Part shown: in pieces, positions 10,990-23,056 of the stretch | Layout of the letters: each line of letters starts with the position of its first letter | How positions within the stretch are numbered: position 1 is the first letter of the stretch | NCBI GenBank assembly: GCA_963971405.1 | Contig: OZ020486.1 | Coordinates: 35,549,419 to 35,613,418 of the forward strand | Source of the DNA: Psococerastis gibbosa | Lineage: Eukaryota > Arthropoda > Insecta > Psocodea > Psocidae | Length of the DNA: 64,000 nt | Reading direction: 5' to 3' | The notes under the pieces: generated by a model | The model's database searches: none | What the model saw: the letters and a program-made list of their open reading frames with translations, nothing else | What the model was told of the DNA's origin: nothing | Position numbers and translations under genes: made by a program

Positions 10990-11815
10990 TATAGCACGGA
11001 ACCAATTCGATTGGGAGTGGGCCTAAATTCAAAGATTATCATGCTTATCGCTGCTTGTGCGTCATATTCAGTGAACTTACAGGGGAAAAGTGTGGTGAGA
11101 GGTTTACGTTAGATTATCAGGTTCAGTGGGTGTTTGAAAAGGGAAACTCTTCAACATCAACATCATCTCACGTTCATAAATTATTCATCAATACCTTTTG
11201 AATAGAAACCACCGACAACAAACAAAGAAAGCTATAAATGTGTATGTCTCACTTTTCTCCGATACCAGAAGGCAAGGGAGACACCTAACGGATCGTTCCC
11301 CGACAAGCAAAATGGTGCGCGTTTTTCCGTTACACGATAAGTAAAATGTTCCAAAAAATGTAAAATGTAAAATATTCCAAAATCACAGAAACAATAAGGG
11401 GTCTAAAGGTTTCCCCCATCAGTGAATGGAGGTAGCCTACTCGAATTAGGGGTTTCTCTCTAAGTTAATAGTCTTTATATTACAGTATTACATGGTATTC
11501 ATACATTCATTACATTCAATACATGGAGTTCGAATCCCGCCAAGTTTTTTCTATATCCTCTAATTTCGGTTAAGTTCACTGTCGCTTATGGATTCCTCTC
11601 ATACTGTAAGCCTCTGATTTGTAATCGGAAAGTCCATATATTGCGATGAGTAATTTACTATGAACATCTTTATTATATTAAAGACGCCCGTGGTAAAAAC
11701 ATGTGGCAATCAGCTGATGAAAGAGCCAAGACAAACACGTGAGTTTGGTTAGCCATTACTACAAACACATGATGACAATAATTATTTGACAACAACTTAA
11801 TACTTGACAGTGGCG
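10990..11815. other. Gene-free stretch with SINE A fragment
   Basis: Only a 3' fragment of SINE A is recognisable, at about 11,527-11,570 (GTTCGAATCCCGCCAAG then CTATATCCTCTAATTTCGG). It begins at the B box, so the promoter half is missing. Confidence 0.55.
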
Positions 11816-11829
11816 TATAATATATAGAA

Positions 11830-11915
11830 CATTTTCGGGAGGGGCTGAGACCAGATCGCCTCTAGCAATCAACTTCTTGTCGCGGGCAGAGGAACGAGTT
11901 CTTCCAGCCAAACCG
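11830..11915 (-). repeat. CGGGAGGGGCTGAGACCAG repeat, inverted copy
   Basis: Blocks GGGAGGGGCTGAGACCAG, TCGCCTCTAG and GCGGGCAGAGGA are the reverse complement of blocks at 31,850-31,935. The family is unknown. Confidence 0.55.
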
Positions 11916-12557
11916 CTTACCTTTGATTCTCTCCCCGAATATTAGATCTGACGAATTATGCATTTAAAACAACTCAAATCAGTTAGAAGACAATAGCTAG
12001 TACTAGTATAATTACAAGTATGTTCCTATCGAGGTAGTAGTAGTAGAAAAGTGAAACCAGAAACCTCATTAAAAAATTAGTCCATGTTGTCTAGGGCTAT
12101 TTCAATTGTACCTATACTGCCATTTCTGATATTCGTTACCTAGGTACCGGTACTCCAATTATCTAAAGCAAATGAGACTGGAACCCATTCGAATAATAAA
12201 AAATCGAATTATTTTTCATTAATATGATTACATACAGTATGTACATATAATTTTATAGGTGCATCATTTTTACTAATTAAAATGTAAAGACAAAACTGTG
12301 ACGCATTGAAAGACGCCTTTTTTTCGGAGGGGGTCCGCCCTACTTAATGTTTTTTTCGTCCATCGGTTACGGGATTTAGGCTACTACCTTCATCCGTTAT
12401 CGGGTAGCGAAGTTGCGCATCTGCTGGATAAAATGAAAATATTGTACTAATACTACTAAGGCTAGTTAAACATTTTTTAGACAGAAATTTGGATAATCAG
12501 TGATTCTGATAGTCAGATCTATTATTCTGCACTAAATTATGTCCGGCTCAATAAAAA

Positions 12558-12895
12558 TATCACTTTACTAAAATAACCACAATTTGATACATGTAATTTT
12601 TAACTGACATTTTTTAGATGACGTAAAAGAGCTGCTGATAGGATAATATGTAAAATGTATACTTTACTAAAATAACCACAATTTGGTATCCATGGAAACT
12701 GTAATTTTGAGTTCAAATATTTTAGATGATCTCAAAGCGCTACTTATAGGATGATATACTACATTGTAGTATAAAATTATCACTTTACTAAACTAACCAC
12801 AATTTGGTACATATCAATCCATGCAAGCTGTAATTTTTAACTGAAATTTTTTAGATGATCTCAAAGAGCTGCTGATACGATAATATACTATGTAG
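12558..12895 (+). repeat. Three-copy tandem repeat, about 100-120 bp unit
   Basis: Units begin near 12,558, 12,658 and 12,777 with a TATCACTTTACTAAA-type block, then ACCACAATTTGRTA, TTTTTTAGATGA and GCTGATA..ATAATAT. Length differences come from indels near the CATGCAAGCTGTAA segment. It is non-coding. Confidence 0.8.
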
Positions 12896-13309
12896 TTAAC
12901 CTGTTTGAAAAGAAACAAATGGTCGCAGCTGCAATAGAAGATGTGAATGTTTATGCATGGAGTGTTGAAGGCTAATCCATCAGCAGTGTGTGGCCAGAGA
13001 ACAAATCAAATTCGAGAAAAAAGGGAGACAAGTGACGTAACAGACATAAACAAATCCAAAATAAAACAGGCTGACGTCACTATCTTTTCAAGACACTTGT
13101 TTGAGCCTTGCAACATTCAGTAATGAGGGAATAAAGCTAATCTATTTCTGTTTTCTTCAAGTACCTACTACATTTGAAGATGAGCTTAGATTCAGTTCAT
13201 TTTCAGATGATATTTTGTAACACCGTGATATTGGAAATTCAAGTAATAAAAACTGATTTTGAAAACGTAAATATTTTATTTCTTCAATAGATTTATATAA
13301 ATAAATAAA

Positions 13310-13800
13310 TGTATATTTCTGTTAAATCAACAAGTAATTGACAAGAAAGTATAAAGTAAAATCGTCAAAATCAGGTAGTATTGTCATTGTCATTGACCAT
13401 TGTGCTAGGGCCCCAGTGACAGTGTAGAAAGCTTTCTCTTAAGAGATGGTTTCTACGCAATTTAGAGAAGTTCTCACTGCTCTCAGTTCAATCGGGAGTT
13501 TTCTGAGGTAGACGAAACCTTGTAGTATAGGATCCAGTCGCTCACACTTAGCTGTGCGTGTGGCGCTGGCCTTACAAGGTCTCCCCGTTGCCTCGTCTTG
13601 TAGGCGTGGGTGTCACCGTTTTGTTTAAATGTCCCCCACACCTCAGGCTTTATGATATGTAAAATGCATGTGTACAGACTTAGGGCTGTCATGATTTTTA
13701 ATGATTTGAAGTGAGAGCGACAACTGTCACGAGGTCCTAGTTGTAGCATGTAGCGGAATCCCTTCTTTTGGAGCCTGAGTACAGCGGCCATGTTCCCTAC
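13310..13800 (-). pseudogene. Jockey-like LINE 3' end
   Basis: Translation of the minus strand includes LGPRDSCRSHFKSLKIMT, ALSLYTCILHI and DTHAYKTRQRGDL. This is the post-RT ending of jockey-type elements (S-C-R-x-x-F-K-x-L, L-Y-x-x-x-L.., H-x-Y-x-T-R). A near-identical piece lies at 32,590-33,430 in the opposite orientation, giving the 3' end as far as ATTTATTTATTTATA at about 13,310. Only the last part of ORF2 is present. Confidence 0.75.
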
Positions 13801-14898
13801 GGAGGTCCCTCCCCAGGCTAATATGCCACGTACTCTGTGTACCAGTAAATATTTATGTGTACAAGATTGACTTCAGGCGCATGACCTTATCTTGTCGGCA
13901 ATGGTGCAAGGGTCACGTAAATAGGCAATAAGAAACAATACAATATATATTGTTACTTCATCTACTAACACTTGCAAATTAATCATCAATGAAAAACAAT
14001 ATAACGGGCCTAGCCCATAGGGCAAAACGGTTCTTTTTCTATTGTATATATATATTGTATTGTAAAGATTGGAAATGCATAATTCATTCACTGTGGGCTG
14101 CATAATAGACCATAATACAAAGTTTGGAAAAATTATATAAGGGTATAAAATATTTTGCTGAGAGCCTCTCATTAAAACAAAAACTTGACAATATAGAGGG
14201 AGCTATAGCTGGAGCGTAATTCTGTTTCCAACCAACAATCCACAGACACGACAAGAATTCTATTACAGTATGAGCTTTGTAAAAATTACATAATTTAGAG
14301 TGATTTAAAATGTAATGCAATTTTGGATTTCATCACAATTAGAAATGAAATTAAATAATCCCAAACTTCTAATCTAGAAAGCCACTCTAAAATCCAAACT
14401 GTTATACAATTAAATAAATAAAACTGTTCACAAAATGGAAAGTCAGCAAATGGAACTGGGTGAGGTACAAGTCGCCGCACTTTAAAGGGCCCTTCACTCT
14501 AAATTGGTACTAGGGTTTTTCAGTATTGTGTAACAATATAAATTGTATAGTCCAGTTTTGCCTTTCCCAATGGTAATTCCCTATGCTGATACAAGAAAGC
14601 ACTTATGACTGTTTTGTTCGAGAGTGTTGTACACGTACTAAAATTCTAGGCTTTTTTAATCTTAAATAAATGTTTAAAAAAAACATCTTCGGATTGTAAA
14701 ATGTATTAACAGGGAATTTTTTTTGGTAAACTTGAAATTTACTTGAAATTTACCTTACCGCTCATATAATTTAAAATTACCTTCATATTGCCAGGGCTGC
14801 CAAAAATGACGTTCGTCGTGAAAAAGCAATAACTTGCTTTACTGGAAAATAATACGAAGAAATGCTAAAATCTAATTATATTATGTCTACACATTCAA
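13801..14898. other. Gene-free stretch
   Basis: AT-rich sequence. Several small open frames on the minus strand overlap one another and have no recognisable content. No RNA or repeat identity was established. Confidence 0.5.
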
Positions 14899-15556
14899 AA
14901 AGAACCGGTCCGAGTTTACTCGAACATGCTTTCCAATTTATCAAGTAGTAGCTAGAGAAAATGAGTAATTTCATGTTAAATAATTTTCCTATAGTTCGAT
15001 TTCGGGCATCTTGGGGGGGGGGGGGGGGGTTGCACAAACACAGAAAAATTATTTTTTAGTCATTTTTCATTAAAATTTAGTTATTTTTATTTTTTTACCC
15101 ACAGAAGCAAACTATCAAGGGGCAAGCGCCCCCCCCCCCCCCCGCATTTTATCAACATTAATAACGACTACAATATATGTGAATTTAAAAGAAATCGTTG
15201 GAGCCGTTTTGGATAAATAATTTTTTTAGACGTTTTTTATGAGTTTTTTGAAAAATAAACCCCCCCCCCAAATTGAGAAAGCCCAAAATAAAAAAATGGT
15301 CCCGAGGTATGATTTTTATAAACCTACATGCCGAATTTCATCAAAATCGATTGAGTAGTTTGCCCGGAAATTGACGCACGGACAGACAGACAGACATACA
15401 GAATACAGACATACAGACAGACAGAGCGACAGACAGACATTTCTTAAAAACGACTTTTTTGGGTTCCTGGGACCTAAAAACGTGTAAATCCGTTGAAATC
15501 TCGGAATCGAAAATTTCGACCGTCACAAAGCTTTCCTTATACTACGTATAAATTGG
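14899..15556 (-). repeat. GTCTG-type repeat, inverted copy
   Basis: Begins with the complement of the family end (AGAACCGGTCCGAGTTTACT) and finishes ..TATAAATTGGAAAGCAA. It contains GACAGACAGACA arrays at about 15,381-15,440 and three G or C runs (about 15,013, 15,130 and 15,260). Confidence 0.8.
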
Positions 15557-15602
15557 AAAGCAACAATCCCCCTCCACCTCTACCTCGTTAGTGTCCCCAT
15601 GA

Positions 15603-15772
15603 TGGACGGATACAGGGGGGAGGGTGGCAGGTGGTAGCTGCCCCCAAAAATTTAGTAAATCTATAGTAAGTTAATTTATTACGCTCAAATTTAATCAATA
15701 CTACATATGTTTGTTCTATTTTGATCCACAACTACCCCTCCCCACCCCCTAAAATGGGCTGGATCCGTCCCT
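15603..15772. mobile_element. C-run element, copy 2
   Basis: Ends TGGACGGATACAGGGGG and TGGGCTGGATCCGTCCCT form an imperfect inverted repeat around GGACGGAT. The interior is shared with 7650-7785. It lies about 47 bp past the end of a GTCTG-type repeat. Confidence 0.7.
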
Positions 15773-16002
15773 ACCACAAAAGTAAAAATAGAATAAGACT
15801 CATAAAATTATCTGTGCAAAAAATGTGAAAGGTGAACAGCTTTAAATTGGTGCAGGCTATTTATTATTTTTATGTACGGTACTTACCTGCTGTATAGCAT
15901 TAACACAGCCAGTGGCACAGTAGGTCCACGGGCGTGGCATGTACCTTCCTGGGGCTAAAAATATGCATGAATGAGCCATTCCATTATTTTAATACTCCAT
16001 AC

Positions 16003-16403
16003 CAGAGGTGCTAAGGCGGGGTTGCCACATACGTCAATGGTCAATGAAAAATATGGTTTTGACGTGGTAGCAGATATATTTAGTACGTCTTAAATGTCTG
16101 CTAAAACGTCAATTTCATATTTCTCATTGACCATTGACGTATGTGGAAACCCCGCCTAAGGTGTATTCAGGGGTCCGCCAGAACATGCCAGGGTGTCCGC
16201 GCCACCGTACCCGTACCATTTTCGGCACTAGATAGAATTACATTATTTAGTCACGTAATTTTTATATTTTTATACTCCTCGTCAGTAATTTTTCAAAGTT
16301 AGTAAAGTCGACAATCAATTTCTTTATTTCAAGGCCCATTCTTGATGTTCGATTATTTTTTGTGGGTGGGGGTCCGTGACAAACGAAAGTTTGGGAGCCT
16401 CTG
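16003..16403. mobile_element. hAT-like element hosting a palindromic MITE
   Basis: Ends CAGAGGTG and, reversed, CAGAGGCTCC. The flanks are CTCCATAC (15,995-16,002) and CTCTATAC (16,404-16,411), an 8-bp duplication with one mismatch. The interior is split by the 142-bp MITE at 16,015-16,156. There is no transposase. Confidence 0.82.
16015..16156. mobile_element. GGCGGGG palindromic MITE, copy 1
   Basis: Runs from GGCGGGGTTGCCACATACG to CGTATGTGGAAACCCCGCC and is nearly a perfect palindrome. The 3-bp duplication is TAA (16,012-16,014 and 16,157-16,159). The core contains TGACGTGGTAGCAGA. The 3-bp duplication fits PIF/Harbinger-type insertion. Confidence 0.88.
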
Positions 16404-16889
16404 CTCTATACCTGAACTACACTGTTAGAGTAAGAAGAGTATGCTAATTATATAATAATAATTCATATTAAATAGGTGAAGAGAAAAATTAATAATTAAT
16501 TGCGTGAACATGAACGACGGTGGTGAGAACAAGAACAACAGCTGCAGGCATTCTATAGAGGAAATTATCCAATGCAGTCTGCCATGTGCCTTCTTTCCGG
16601 AACAATATGAAATTGGGAAGACTCTGTGAATAGTTTTGGTTGAAAACTCAATTTTAAGCATTATTTGGGGTAAAATTCTTCCTGGAGCATTGTTGTATAG
16701 TTTGTACAGTATTTAGGTAGTACATATATATGTATATTTAATGGAATCATCCAGGCACGTTTATGTTGGATGCAGGGAGGGGGGGGGGGGGTTGGTAAAG
16801 GTGCTTGTGTAAAGTTTGTACGAGTATTTAAACAAATAAGCGCGAAATAGTGGGGTTTACGCATTTTGATCGTACAAAGTAAAGATTAG

Positions 16890-17345
16890 AATTTTAAATA
16901 AATAAATAAATAAGGATTTTTTTGTTCTATTACTAAGCCAACCTAGCGGAGTTAGGGCTATAAAGCCCTCTCTTAGACTCAACTAGGAATGCCCGGGACC
17001 GCCTGCTTTACATGCCCTCCGTAGCATAGCCAGAAAATGTAAGAAGTTTAGGACTCGAACCAACAACCTTTCGGGTGAAAGTCAGAGTCCATACCACCAC
17101 TCTACAAGTTCTCCATTTTACTAAGGAAAATTGCAAACAGGGGGCCCAAGGGTCTCCCTCGGTGGATATGTTTAGAAACATAGGCCCAAAACAGCAGTAA
17201 CGTTTAGATTTTACAGACTAAGACTTATCGAAATGACTCTACAACTTTTTTTTAAGTATACGTAAATGCAAGATAGGTTTTGAACATTTTGGAAGATAAA
17301 ACTATTGATTTGACAGACGAATATTTATTAAGAAAACTGCAAAAA
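16890..17345 (-). mobile_element. SINE family B, inverted copy
   Basis: On the minus strand it reads GACAGACGAATA-complement body, then a tRNA-like module (GTGGTA..GACTCTGACTTTC.., B box GGTTCGAGTCC), then a CCGGGC..AGGTTGGCTTAGTAAT tail ending in TTATTTATTTATTT. It aligns end to end with 32,752-33,184. Pol III boxes lie in the middle, about 250 bp from the 5' edge. Confidence 0.8.
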
Positions 17346-18300
17346 GGGGGTTCGGTAAGAAGGCTTTCGAATAAATAGACCCAAAGTAGTGGGTTTCTTG
17401 GTAAACAATGTCAGGCCAAGAGTGAAGTCCACCAAAGTGTGAGGCCTGATGCGGTCGCCTCATTTGCCCATTGTATCACAGTTTGGGGGAGGTTGAACCC
17501 CCAATCCCCCTCAGGAGTCATTGCCCCTTTCAATAAATAAAAAATTAAACTCAGGGTTACCAATAAAATAAATAGGAGCGCACCCTAGGGGCAGACTCCT
17601 TTACCTCAGGGAGAATGGAGAAAACTGTGGAGAATAGCATACCGTATGCTATCGCTATGATTCAAATTCCATGGCACTGACTTTAAGTGGGCCTAATAGC
17701 ATTACACTCAGCCACTAGACTTGATGCAAAGCACTTTGTACAGTTTGTGTTGATGGAAGCATAGGCTATAGTTTGGACAGGAAATTGGCGGAATTTCGCA
17801 AAAGCCTAACTTAACCGGACGTAATATTAGAAATTTATAGCCACTTCCGTCTTCTCTTCCGCCCAGCCATTCCGACAATGTAATTTTGAAATGGACAAAG
17901 CTTTCCAGTCCATATATTGCATTGCACGTTGTGTGTAATCCTTTTATAATTGCTTCGCTGATTAGGGCCAGGGGAATTTGCAAAATCATTTTTAATGTGA
18001 TTAAGGGTACCCATAGTACTATTAATATGCTGCCCTTATCTAACGGTATCCATTTGCTTTAAATGTCCAGAAAATACATTATATATAAATATACATTAAT
18101 TATACATTATAATCCATGAATTTATTACATAACTACTGCAATTTGTATGGTACTGTGAAATATGTATGTATATATTAAAAATATAATTTCATTTAGAGGA
18201 GCCCTACTAGTTCTCTGCCATTTGGATAGATCAAATCTTTATAACTTAAAATTTATAAATTATGTAAAAAAATTAAACTAACCTGGGATATAGATTTCAA
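17346..18300. other. Gene-free stretch
   Basis: No supported exon. A 93-codon frame at 17,708-17,989 (-) has no known domain. Nothing repeats elsewhere in an obvious way. Confidence 0.5.
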
Positions 18301-18315
18301 ACTATTTTGGGAAAA

Positions 18316-18645
18316 GATTCAGTTTAGCTACCCCACTGTATCAAAAGTCGAATGAAAATGCTTTTAATATGGAGGGAAAACATCCCATCTGCAAGGGAAT
18401 TCATATTTTAAGCAAGGGTTGTCTTATTTACATGCCTCTGACAATGTTCCTTCCATAAAAAAATTTATGAGTAAATTGTCCCTATACCTGCCTATGCAAA
18501 AATTCGAACTAAATTCGGCTGTAACTCAAAAATTATACTTTTCCGATTTTTAATTCTTTCGGAAATGGGTTTCTTTAAAGCTAAAACAACGATATAGGAC
18601 CAAATTTTGTGATTTTATGAGGGGTAGCTAAACTGAACCTTTACC
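18316..18645. repeat. Inverted repeat TTCAGTTTAGCTACCCC
   Basis: TTCAGTTTAGCTACCCC at about 18,319 is mirrored by GGGGTAGCTAAACTGAA at about 18,624. The interior is non-coding. Homology to later sequence continues beyond the right arm, so this may be part of a larger element. Confidence 0.5.
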
Positions 18646-18796
18646 TCGTTAACAAGGAATTTTTGCCGAAATTAATCAATTTCTCGTTCCACAGCCACAA
18701 AAACATGGAAGTGCTGAGATGAAAAATTCATGTAATTTCTAAGTATAAATAAATAAATAAAAACCGTCTTTTTACTCTACTGCAGCGTGCAGCCTT

Positions 18797-19446
18797 ATCG
18801 AGGCGATTATAATACCGGTATTTATTTAATCCCCTGGTATTAAAAATGTAAACAAGATAATTTTATAATGGAAAGTGCTATTCAAAATTTGTTTATTTAC
18901 AGTTACAATCCTAGGGTATTTATTTAACCCCGGTATTTATTTAATCCCTGGTAATAAAAATGTAAACAAGATAATTTTATAATGGAAAGTGCTATTCAAA
19001 GTTTGTTTGTTTACTGTTATAATCCTAGGGTATTTATTTAAGGCTGAGTGTTCAAAATGTTTTGCAAACAAGAAATTATCGTTCTCTTTGGACGAAATTA
19101 ATTAATTGCTCGTTCCACAGCCACAAAGATATAAAAGGGAACAGATGAAAAAATCTTAAAAAATACGAGCTTTCTGCGAAAGCTGTCTATTTCCCTTACA
19201 GATTTACAACTGTGCTACAAAATGGGTATTAGGCTATTTATTTTATCCAATTTTTTTAATGTAATAATATTTCAGTTCAGAAAATATAAACTTCCTGCAA
19301 TAACTTGCGGATTTTTTATGAGTTTTTATCTGTTCACTTTGTTGGAATGAGCAATAAATTATTTTCGTCAAAAAATAAGTAAAATTCCTTGTTTACAAAA
19401 CATTTTGAACACTCAGCCTTAACCCCGGTATTATAATCGCCTCGAT
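18797..19446. mobile_element. CGAGGCGATTATAATACCGG foldback element with nested MITE
   Basis: The outer arms CGAGGCGATTATAATACCGG (left) and the complement (right, ending GCCTCGAT) match the compact palindrome at 46,094-46,380. A direct duplication of the block GTAAACAAGATAATTTTATA to ATCCTAGGG occurs at 18,848 and 18,962. A 377-bp element has entered the TTAA at 19,038. Confidence 0.8.
19042..19418. mobile_element. TTAA-inserting MITE nested in foldback
   Basis: The inverted ends begin GGCTGAGTGTTCAAAATGTT on each strand and extend about 36 bp. TTAA lies on both sides (19,038-19,041 and 19,419-19,422), while the uninterrupted relative at 46,345 has TTAA once. The TTAA target fits piggyBac-type mobilisation. 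It is non-coding. Confidence 0.88.
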
Positions 19447-19449
19447 CAG

Positions 19450-20130
19450 TCTGCTGATTCACAACACTATTCTAAATAATATGTTTCATATACTTTAACA
19501 GGTTTTTTTTAAGTAATAACATTTCAGGTGAGGCAATAACGTAAAGCTTCTGTTTTTTTTCTGAATATTTCATCCAACCACTTTCATATTTTTGGGGCAG
19601 TGGGAGTAATAAATTACGTCACAAATACACGGCCATTCTCTGCTTACAAAATATTTTGAAACCACTTCGTTAGTATTGAATACGCCAATGCGGTAATTAA
19701 TCAAAGCTGGCGTTGGACATTGGGAGCGGTCGCCTCAAAAATATCAATTCATTTCAATACTTTTTTTTATTGAAACACAAAACTACACCGCTGTTGTAGC
19801 TACGATGCTGTATGGACAGCTGACAAATATACGTTTACGGTTTACAGGTTTTTTACATGGCATGCCGTATATATACTGTGCTATAATACAATATGTTGCC
19901 GCCAAAGCTTGTGATTGCTAGTGGTTTAAGAAAGCCCGCCATCTCATATCCGAGGTAGATGCTGTAGCTGTCGGTTTGACCGCTAGATGGCGCTACAATG
20001 TGCAATCTGCCCGCATCGATTTGTATCTTAACATGCAAGAGGGCTCACGCTGTCAAAGGCTTAAAGAAATACGCTATGGCGTTGTATTTTTATTATATTT
20101 GAGCGAAACTATAATATATGCCTACAGTCA
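19450..20130. other. Gene-free stretch
   Basis: A decayed relative of the nested TTAA MITE may be present around 19,620-19,660 (TTACAAAATATTTTGAA). Otherwise no exon, RNA or repeat was identified. Confidence 0.45.
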
Positions 20131-20135
20131 GGCCA

Positions 20136-20432
20136 GTCAGGGACGTATTTAACTAGGTATTTGCTGCTTCTGGGGCTTGGGCAGCGATGTTTGCCCCCCC
20201 CCCCTCCCCCTTTGTCATCGCCCTCGCCCTCCAACGTATGCCCCGTCAACTGACTAAGTAGAAAAGTTATCGGTACATGCCATAACTCAAAATTATCTGT
20301 TAAACTTCTATTTTTGTATGCCTTATGCCTAAAATAGGTTATTTATCCCCAATATTGTACCGCTCGTAAAATTTGCTCCCCTAGGCGGTCGCGTAGTCTG
20401 CCTACCGGTACTCGAAAATAAATGTCCTGCTA
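20136..20432. mobile_element. Probable hAT-like MITE, CAGGGACGTATTTA end
   Basis: The left end CAGGGACGTATTTAACTAGG and the reversed right end CAGGACATTTATTTTCGAG resemble each other imperfectly. A C run lies inside the left end. No clear duplication was found, so the limits are provisional. Confidence 0.5.
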
Positions 20433-20567
20433 TTTCGCACCTTTGGTTTCCCATGGTGGTGATTCTCTAACCAGCCCCCCGAGTTTTTAGGAAAGTCGTT
20501 TGTTTGTAAAATGTAAACTTTCTCCGTTGAAATTCAAGAAAGACACTATTTTCAATGAAGACACACT

Positions 20568-20943
20568 AGAGGCGGACGCAGCAACCGGCACTGCGGGCAA
20601 TTGCCCCCCCCCCCCCTTTGGACAGCAGTTATGTTATTTGCCTCTAAAATTTAAGTGTTACTGCACTCAAAATGCGCAAAACCTCACCATTTCAGCCCTA
20701 TTTTTCAAAACATTTCTCCCGGGGAGACCCCCGGGCCCCCCTTTTCCACCACTATAAGTGATTCTTTGTAATATATAAGCCATGTTGCTCTAAAAATGCG
20801 TAAAACATGGCCATTTCAGCCCTCTGGCTCCTGAGCAAGTTTTATGAACATGGGTGAAGCGGCGCCAAATTATACACCTCTGAAAACCTATCGTTACGCC
20901 ACTGACAAGTGCCTCCCCATTTTGTGAGGTCTGGGACCGCCTC
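20568..20943. mobile_element. hAT-like non-autonomous element, copy B
   Basis: AGAGGCGGACGCAGC.. with GGCACTGCGGGCAATTG and a C run on the left, and CACTGACAAGTGCCTCC..GACCGCCTCTG on the right, match copy A (773-1469). This copy has no SINE insertion and serves as the empty-site reference. Confidence 0.75.
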
Positions 20944-21431
20944 TGGTCTAACTGTCCCCCGCTCCCCGGAGAAAATCCAGGATTCGCACCTGCCTTTGCT
21001 ACAAATTATATTTGCTATACCGTACCAAAGCTTATATCGGTTCACCGTAGATGTAGGACGTTAGACCTTACTGTTAAAATTAACGTACATTAGTCGTATA
21101 GGACTTTTGCACCAGTGGTTGTACTTCTCAAAAATATTTGCATAATTTTTCATTTCATTACCCCAAACTAGAATTCTATAGCTCAATTTGGAAGAGATGG
21201 GGCGATGCGCTATCTTTACGAATTCAGTTCAGCTCATAGAATAATATTTACTATAGAATGCTAGTCGGTATAGGGCCGTCTGTGATTCCAAATAAGAAAA
21301 TCACATGAGCCGAGTCACAAAATATTTGCGTCCCAGTTTTAACCAATCAAATTAATTTATTAAGAAACAATTGTGAGTGTATTCGAACGTTCTATAAAAC
21401 TTGGCCTACTATTGGCTGCCTGTTTTGAAGT

Positions 21432-21958
21432 CAACATTCATTTTCAAAACAATAACAACGCAGCAGAAATGTGTGGGTTTTTGTATAGTACAGTAGGCCT
21501 ACAAGAATACATCTAAAAGGTAAGTGAGAAATTTATATTAAACCCACAATAGCTTTAATTCTTCTTAAAGTGTTGCATTGTTGCCGTCTTGTAGCCAAAT
21601 TAAGTCACTAAGCACACTCCCCAAACACACCGAGTGCAACAAGTTACTGTACAACCTACGAGAAGCATTATTAAGCCTTTGTTTGCATGGGGCTTGCGAA
21701 GTAATAATTTGTGACAGTGACTTCCCTCTATGGGTCCACTGCAGTATACATTAACTAAAACCAAATGTGTTGTCTTATTTTAATTGGTATATGTATCGGT
21801 AGGCTAATATTATTGACATTTTTAGGGCAACAGATTTCGAGGAACAGGAGCAGAGAAGGCGTCTCGTCTCGCCAGAGAAAATGTTGAAGCAAGGAAATTC
21901 GAGTGGAAACTTTAAGTCAAAGCAAGACAACCTACCAGAAGGAAAAAGTCAAAAATAA
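21432..21958 (+). other. Candidate two-exon transcript, non-coding or short ORF
   Basis: An exon-like segment ends AAAAG/GTAAGT at 21,519, and a second starts after TTTTTAG at 21,826. The second segment has a 43-codon open frame (21,827-21,958) rich in E, Q, K and R (..DFEEQEQRRRLVSPEKML..), but no ATG in frame precedes it in the first segment. I do not recognise the product. It may be an lncRNA, the 3' part of a gene with an unseen first exon, or coincidence. Confidence 0.25.
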
Positions 21959-21965
21959 TAGTTTT

Positions 21966-22815
21966 GTTCCTTCCTCTTCACTGTAAATTACTGTATATTT
22001 GTTATTACATTTGCGTTATTGCATTATGCTGTATTTTAGATTTCCATGGAACTCACCTTGAGTTTTTACTTGTCACCCATGGCTTACGGAGTCAGAAGTA
22101 AGGGAACATGGTAGGTGTCGCCGCATTGCGTTAGTGAGGAACTACCCGTCAGAATAAATAGGGGTAAATACTGAGGTTGAGAAAATGTCCGATACATGGT
22201 CTACTGTGTGGAGTGGCATGCTTAATGAACACGACGCAAAGACGTTTCTTGCCACTTTCCTTTAAAATTTTTAAAATGTCAAACCCCCAATGACCTGTAT
22301 GAAAAGGCCCTAATGAATACTTGCCGTAACGTAAAGTACAGTAGGCCTACTCTTTCTAAACTCATCTTGTAACATAATTTGAAGTATTGTACGTGATACT
22401 TCCATAAATTATTACAATACTGCGTAGGATACCACGTGCATTTTTTTCTTTCTTTAAATATTCATTGACCACTGTACTGTAGATAGGCCTAGGTGTGCAA
22501 ATGATACAAAAAAAAAATAGTTGGTTTCATTAAATTTGGCTCATTATGGAGTGATTAAATTGACGTTGACTACTACATTTCAATTTTTAAATGTGTGCGG
22601 GAAACACCCAAGCGCTACCAAGTGGCCAAAATGCGAAAGTGGGACGCAAATATTTTGTAAATTGAAAAAAATCACAAAGCCCTGAAATACTGCATCCTAT
22701 GTATAAGCATAGGGATGCCAGTCAGCTTATTTCGATTGGCAGGCTATGGTTCAGGAGGCTCCATTGGTTGTACGATAATTCTAAAAAATGCTTGTAACAT
22801 ACTTCTTCATTTCAT
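21966..22815. other. Gene-free stretch
   Basis: Nothing beyond several TAGGCCTA motifs and AT-rich sequence. No exon or RNA gene was identified. Confidence 0.5.
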
Positions 22816-22819
22816 GACC

Positions 22820-23031
22820 TAGAGTTCTATATAGGAGAGATGAATCATTCCAGCGCGCTAAAAATATTTTTTTGAATCCTGGCGACACCCAGCTGGTACG
22901 TTTTTGCAATAACAATGATACAATGACAATGATAACAACAATGATAATAACAATGAGGCGAGTGGCCCCGGAAATTCAAATAATATTTTTGGCGGGACGC
23001 TAGTGTCCCATCTCTCCTGAATAGAACTCTA
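22820..23031. mobile_element. MITE with AGAGTTCTAT ends
   Basis: The left end AGAGTTCTATATAGGAGAGA and the reversed right end AGAGTTCTATTCAGGAGAGA form imperfect terminal inverted repeats of about 45 bp. The centre is an AATGATAA-type simple repeat. It is non-coding. Confidence 0.7.
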
Positions 23032-23056
23032 CCCCGAACTGCACACCCTCTGTAAA

